26,759 bases of DNA from NCBI GenBank assembly GCA_002778645.1, contig PFAQ01000062.1, forward strand, positions 559-27,317, written 5' to 3'. A program made the translations under genes and the position numbers. The stretch comes from Candidatus Falkowbacteria bacterium CG10_big_fil_rev_8_21_14_0_10_39_9 (GTDB taxonomy: Bacteria > Patescibacteriota > Patescibacteriia > Patescibacteriales > UBA12465). Each line of letters begins with the position of its first letter. Position 1 is the stretch's first letter. Below, one piece after another: positions 25,594 through 26,759 of the stretch. Under the pieces are notes generated by a model. That model saw only the letters and a program-made list of their open reading frames with translations, was not told the DNA's origin and made no database searches.

Positions 25594-25735
25594 ATTAAGT
25601 TATTCGAAAAATATTCATTGGTGGTTATAGCCAAAAGAGGCTGAGAGTATCAGCATTTTCTGGCTATAATCATTGTTATAGTTCCTTCTCGGATGAGAGA
25701 AAAATAAACTGCGCAAATGAGCGCAAGGAGGAAAA
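25594..25735 (+). promoter_or_regulatory. Structured 5' leader with alternative hairpins
   Basis: A 9-bp perfect helix TTATAGCCA (25625-25633) / TGGCTATAA (25661-25669) encloses an inner GCTGA/TCAGC helix (25640-25644 with 25650-25654). The right arm of the outer helix can instead pair downstream: CTATAA (25664-25669) with TTATAG (25676-25681). The two are mutually exclusive. A TGCGC/GCGCA hairpin (25710-25724) sits directly against the ribosome site AAGGAGG (25725-25731). This has the build of a cis-regulatory RNA. I cannot assign it to a known class. Confidence 0.5.
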
Positions 25736-25807
25736 ATGGATAATAAAAAATAATTTGCAACCAGTGATTTAACCGGCGGAACATTAAACGCGCTTGTTAA
25801 AAATATT
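25736..25807 (+). other. Probable original N terminus, cut by TAA at codon 6
   Basis: ATG at 25736 lies four bases after AAGGAGG and is in frame with the downstream gene. It codes MDNKK, then TAA at 25751-25753, then FATSDLTGGTLNALVKNI. The coding character after the stop and the strong ribosome site suggest that the gene once began here. The ATG at 25808 has no ribosome site. Confidence 0.65.
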
Positions 25808-26428
25808 ATGAGTCAAATTGGGATTAATGATCCTGCTGAAGCAGTACGACTTATTAATTCTGGTGAGTGTATTATTTATAAGCCAGCTTGTCGTTGGCGA
25901 GAAAAAGATGGTGTAATTTACTTCACTGTCACGTCAGATGGCACCACTGGAGAAGAGTGGATTAAGCTTTTGGAAAAGAAAAATTTTTGCGTTGGTGATT
26001 ATGCCAAACAAATTCTTCGCTCTGATGACTTTAAACCAACTACAGGTGCCACAACCGAAATTGCCGTGCTTAAAGGAGTGCTATTTAATGACAACGACCG
26101 CATTGCGAAAAATATCCGTGATGAAGCTCATCGTCGTCAATTGATTAAGCCTAACGCTGAAGTGGCTTGTCTTATTCGCGAAATGTTTACGGATAAAGAA
26201 ATTGAAGCCATGGGTCTCTTTTGGATTGTTGCTATGCACGAACCAATTAAAGATTTTGGCGGCGATTTGCTACTGCTAAGCGTGGATCGTTGTGGCCATG
26301 GTCAGTGGCTCAACACCTACTATGACAACTCTGATAATCAGTGGAATCAGGCGCGCGGCTTTGCGTTCGTCGTCTCGCAACTCTTCTTATTTCTCCCTTA
26401 CTTTTTGGTGAGGGAGTTTTGTTTTTGA
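25808..26428 (+). CDS. Probable diversity-generating retroelement target protein
   Basis: A 206-residue frame (longer if the interrupted N terminus is included). I recall this family as a CPR group with an N-terminal TGGxLNA motif and a C-terminal variable region; that is memory, not a database match. Seen directly: in codons from 26285 to 26338, 16 of 18 end in C or T (products such as Asn, Tyr, Asp, Thr, Ser, His), as expected if they derive from AAY template codons by adenine-directed mutagenesis. A constant-looking WN...GFAFVVSQL segment and a GC-rich inverted repeat follow. The frame ends in TGA, the only apparent TGA stop in the window, and overlaps the converging gene by about 30 bases. 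Start and expression are doubtful because of the TAA upstream. Confidence 0.6.
   Translation: MSQIGINDPAEAVRLINSGECIIYKPACRWREKDGVIYFTVTSDGTTGEEWIKLLEKKNFCVGDYAKQILRSDDFKPTTGATTEIAVLKGVLFNDNDRIAKNIRDEAHRRQLIKPNAEVACLIREMFTDKEIEAMGLFWIVAMHEPIKDFGGDLLLLSVDRCGHGQWLNTYYDNSDNQWNQARGFAFVVSQLFLFLPYFLVREFCF
26285..26397 (+). other. Candidate DGR variable region and IMH-like end
   Basis: The variable part (about 26285-26356) is dominated by NNY codons, with WLN and QWN as fixed-looking anchors. The following GGCTTTGCGTTCGTC and pyrimidine-rich stretch to 26397 would be the initiation-of-mutagenic-homing element. No template repeat is in the window, so the borders are inferred. Confidence 0.5.
26393..26426 (+). 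repeat. GC-rich inverted repeat after the variable region
   Basis: CTCCCTTAC (26393-26401) pairs with GTGAGGGAG (26408-26416), 9 bp with one G-U, loop TTTTTG, then TTTTGTTTTT. It fits the hairpin/cruciform found just behind the IMH of many DGR targets and could also act as a terminator. Confidence 0.65.
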
Positions 26429-26759
26429 AGTTGTCCGTTCCAACCGCCAAGCATCCGGCCGATGGCCTCAATTTTTTCCGAGAGCGACAAATATTTTTGA
26501 CTGTCTAATGGTTTGGTTTCCCAGAGGATTAATAAAAATATCTTAACGGCATCAGTTTTTCTGATGGCTAATTTGATATAGAGTTGTTTTTCGGTGGGAA
26601 TTAAAAAATAAGTTCTGGAAATGGCTTCAATTATTTCAGTGAGAAGAATATCTATTTTGCCCCCGAGAGTATAGCGATGTTCCTTAGGCAGGACTTTATA
26701 ATATCCGTATCAAAGGAGATAGAGATCTTTGGTTTTTTGTAAAAGGGGGATAAGTTGCA
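26398..26759 (-). CDS. avd: Avd-like four-helix-bundle protein, partial, with in-frame TGA
   Basis: On the minus strand the frame reads LPKEHRYTLGGKIDILLTEI, then a helical run (LYIKLAIRKTDAVKIFLLIL) and GRMLGGWNGQLQKQNSLTKK to TAA at 26400-26398. This matches the Avd/four-helix-bundle accessory protein of DGRs, which binds the reverse transcriptase. The frame is open to the window edge except for one TGA at 26712-26710 (LYLL-TGA-YGYYK), where homologues as I recall have Trp. The N terminus lies outside. It converges on and overlaps the target gene by about 30 bases. Confidence 0.65.

Noticed and set aside
25636..25660. GGCTGAGAG in the leader resembles the TPP riboswitch core
   Set aside because: The second conserved half of the TPP aptamer is missing, and the gene behind it has no thiamine link.
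1..26759. Full reassignment of TGA to Trp or Gly (code 4 or 25)
   Set aside because: Large conserved genes such as thrS, proS, rlmN and both mreB contain no in-frame TGA and use TGG and GGN normally, so only avoidance or occasional readthrough is supported.
1..26759. CRISPR arrays, insertion sequences, tRNA or rRNA genes
   Set aside because: I saw no spaced direct repeats, transposase, cloverleaf or rRNA-like sequence, although a tRNA search program was not available.

Overview
The window is an AT-rich, gene-dense bacterial segment, almost entirely coding on the + strand. It reads as a Candidatus Patescibacteria (CPR) genome. The evidence is reduced aminoacyl-tRNA synthetases (ThrRS without a TGS domain, a 410-residue ProRS without the usual insertion domain), many starts without a Shine-Dalgarno, and a two-gene arrangement at the right edge of a kind I associate with CPR diversity-generating retroelements (DGRs). 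I cannot place it below phylum. All 24 intact genes end in TAA (18) or TAG (6), none in TGA.

Layout. 1-2753: a 5'-partial single-pass membrane protein with an extracytoplasmic part, a terminator, a small unknown gene and rlmN. 2754-4916: a T-box leader (antiterminator and competing terminator both legible) ahead of thrS, then a bidirectional terminator. 4917-5663: a minus-strand patch with a 94-residue unknown gene and a small frameshifted gene. 5664-13486: a long tightly packed run, U32 protein - ruvA - proS - mreB - mreC - mreD - PfkB kinase - RmlC-like cupin - HIT protein - lone receiver, with an internal promoter before the PfkB gene. 13501-18917: MarR regulator with its own promoter and a palindrome at the start site, then a MacAB-type exporter (adaptor, ATPase, permease) followed by a decayed second permease. 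18950-25548: slipin, a tiny ORF interrupted by TGA, a second MreB, a GT4 glycosyltransferase, a secreted subtilisin with FG-GAP-like repeats, and a UDP-glucuronate decarboxylase-like enzyme.

25559-26759 is the most unusual part. A strong promoter drives a structured 5' leader with alternative hairpins and a strong Shine-Dalgarno. The gene behind it has the features of a DGR target: a C-terminal patch of NNY codons followed by a conserved-looking tail and a GC-rich inverted repeat. Converging on it from the minus strand is an Avd-like four-helix-bundle gene that runs off the window. The reverse transcriptase and template repeat, if present, lie beyond the right edge. The target has a TAA at codon 6 and the Avd-like gene has a TGA at a likely Trp position, so the cassette may be decaying or translated unusually.

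The genes mainly serve translation quality (rlmN, thrS, proS), recombination (ruvA), cell shape (two mreB, mreC, mreD), envelope sugars and export.
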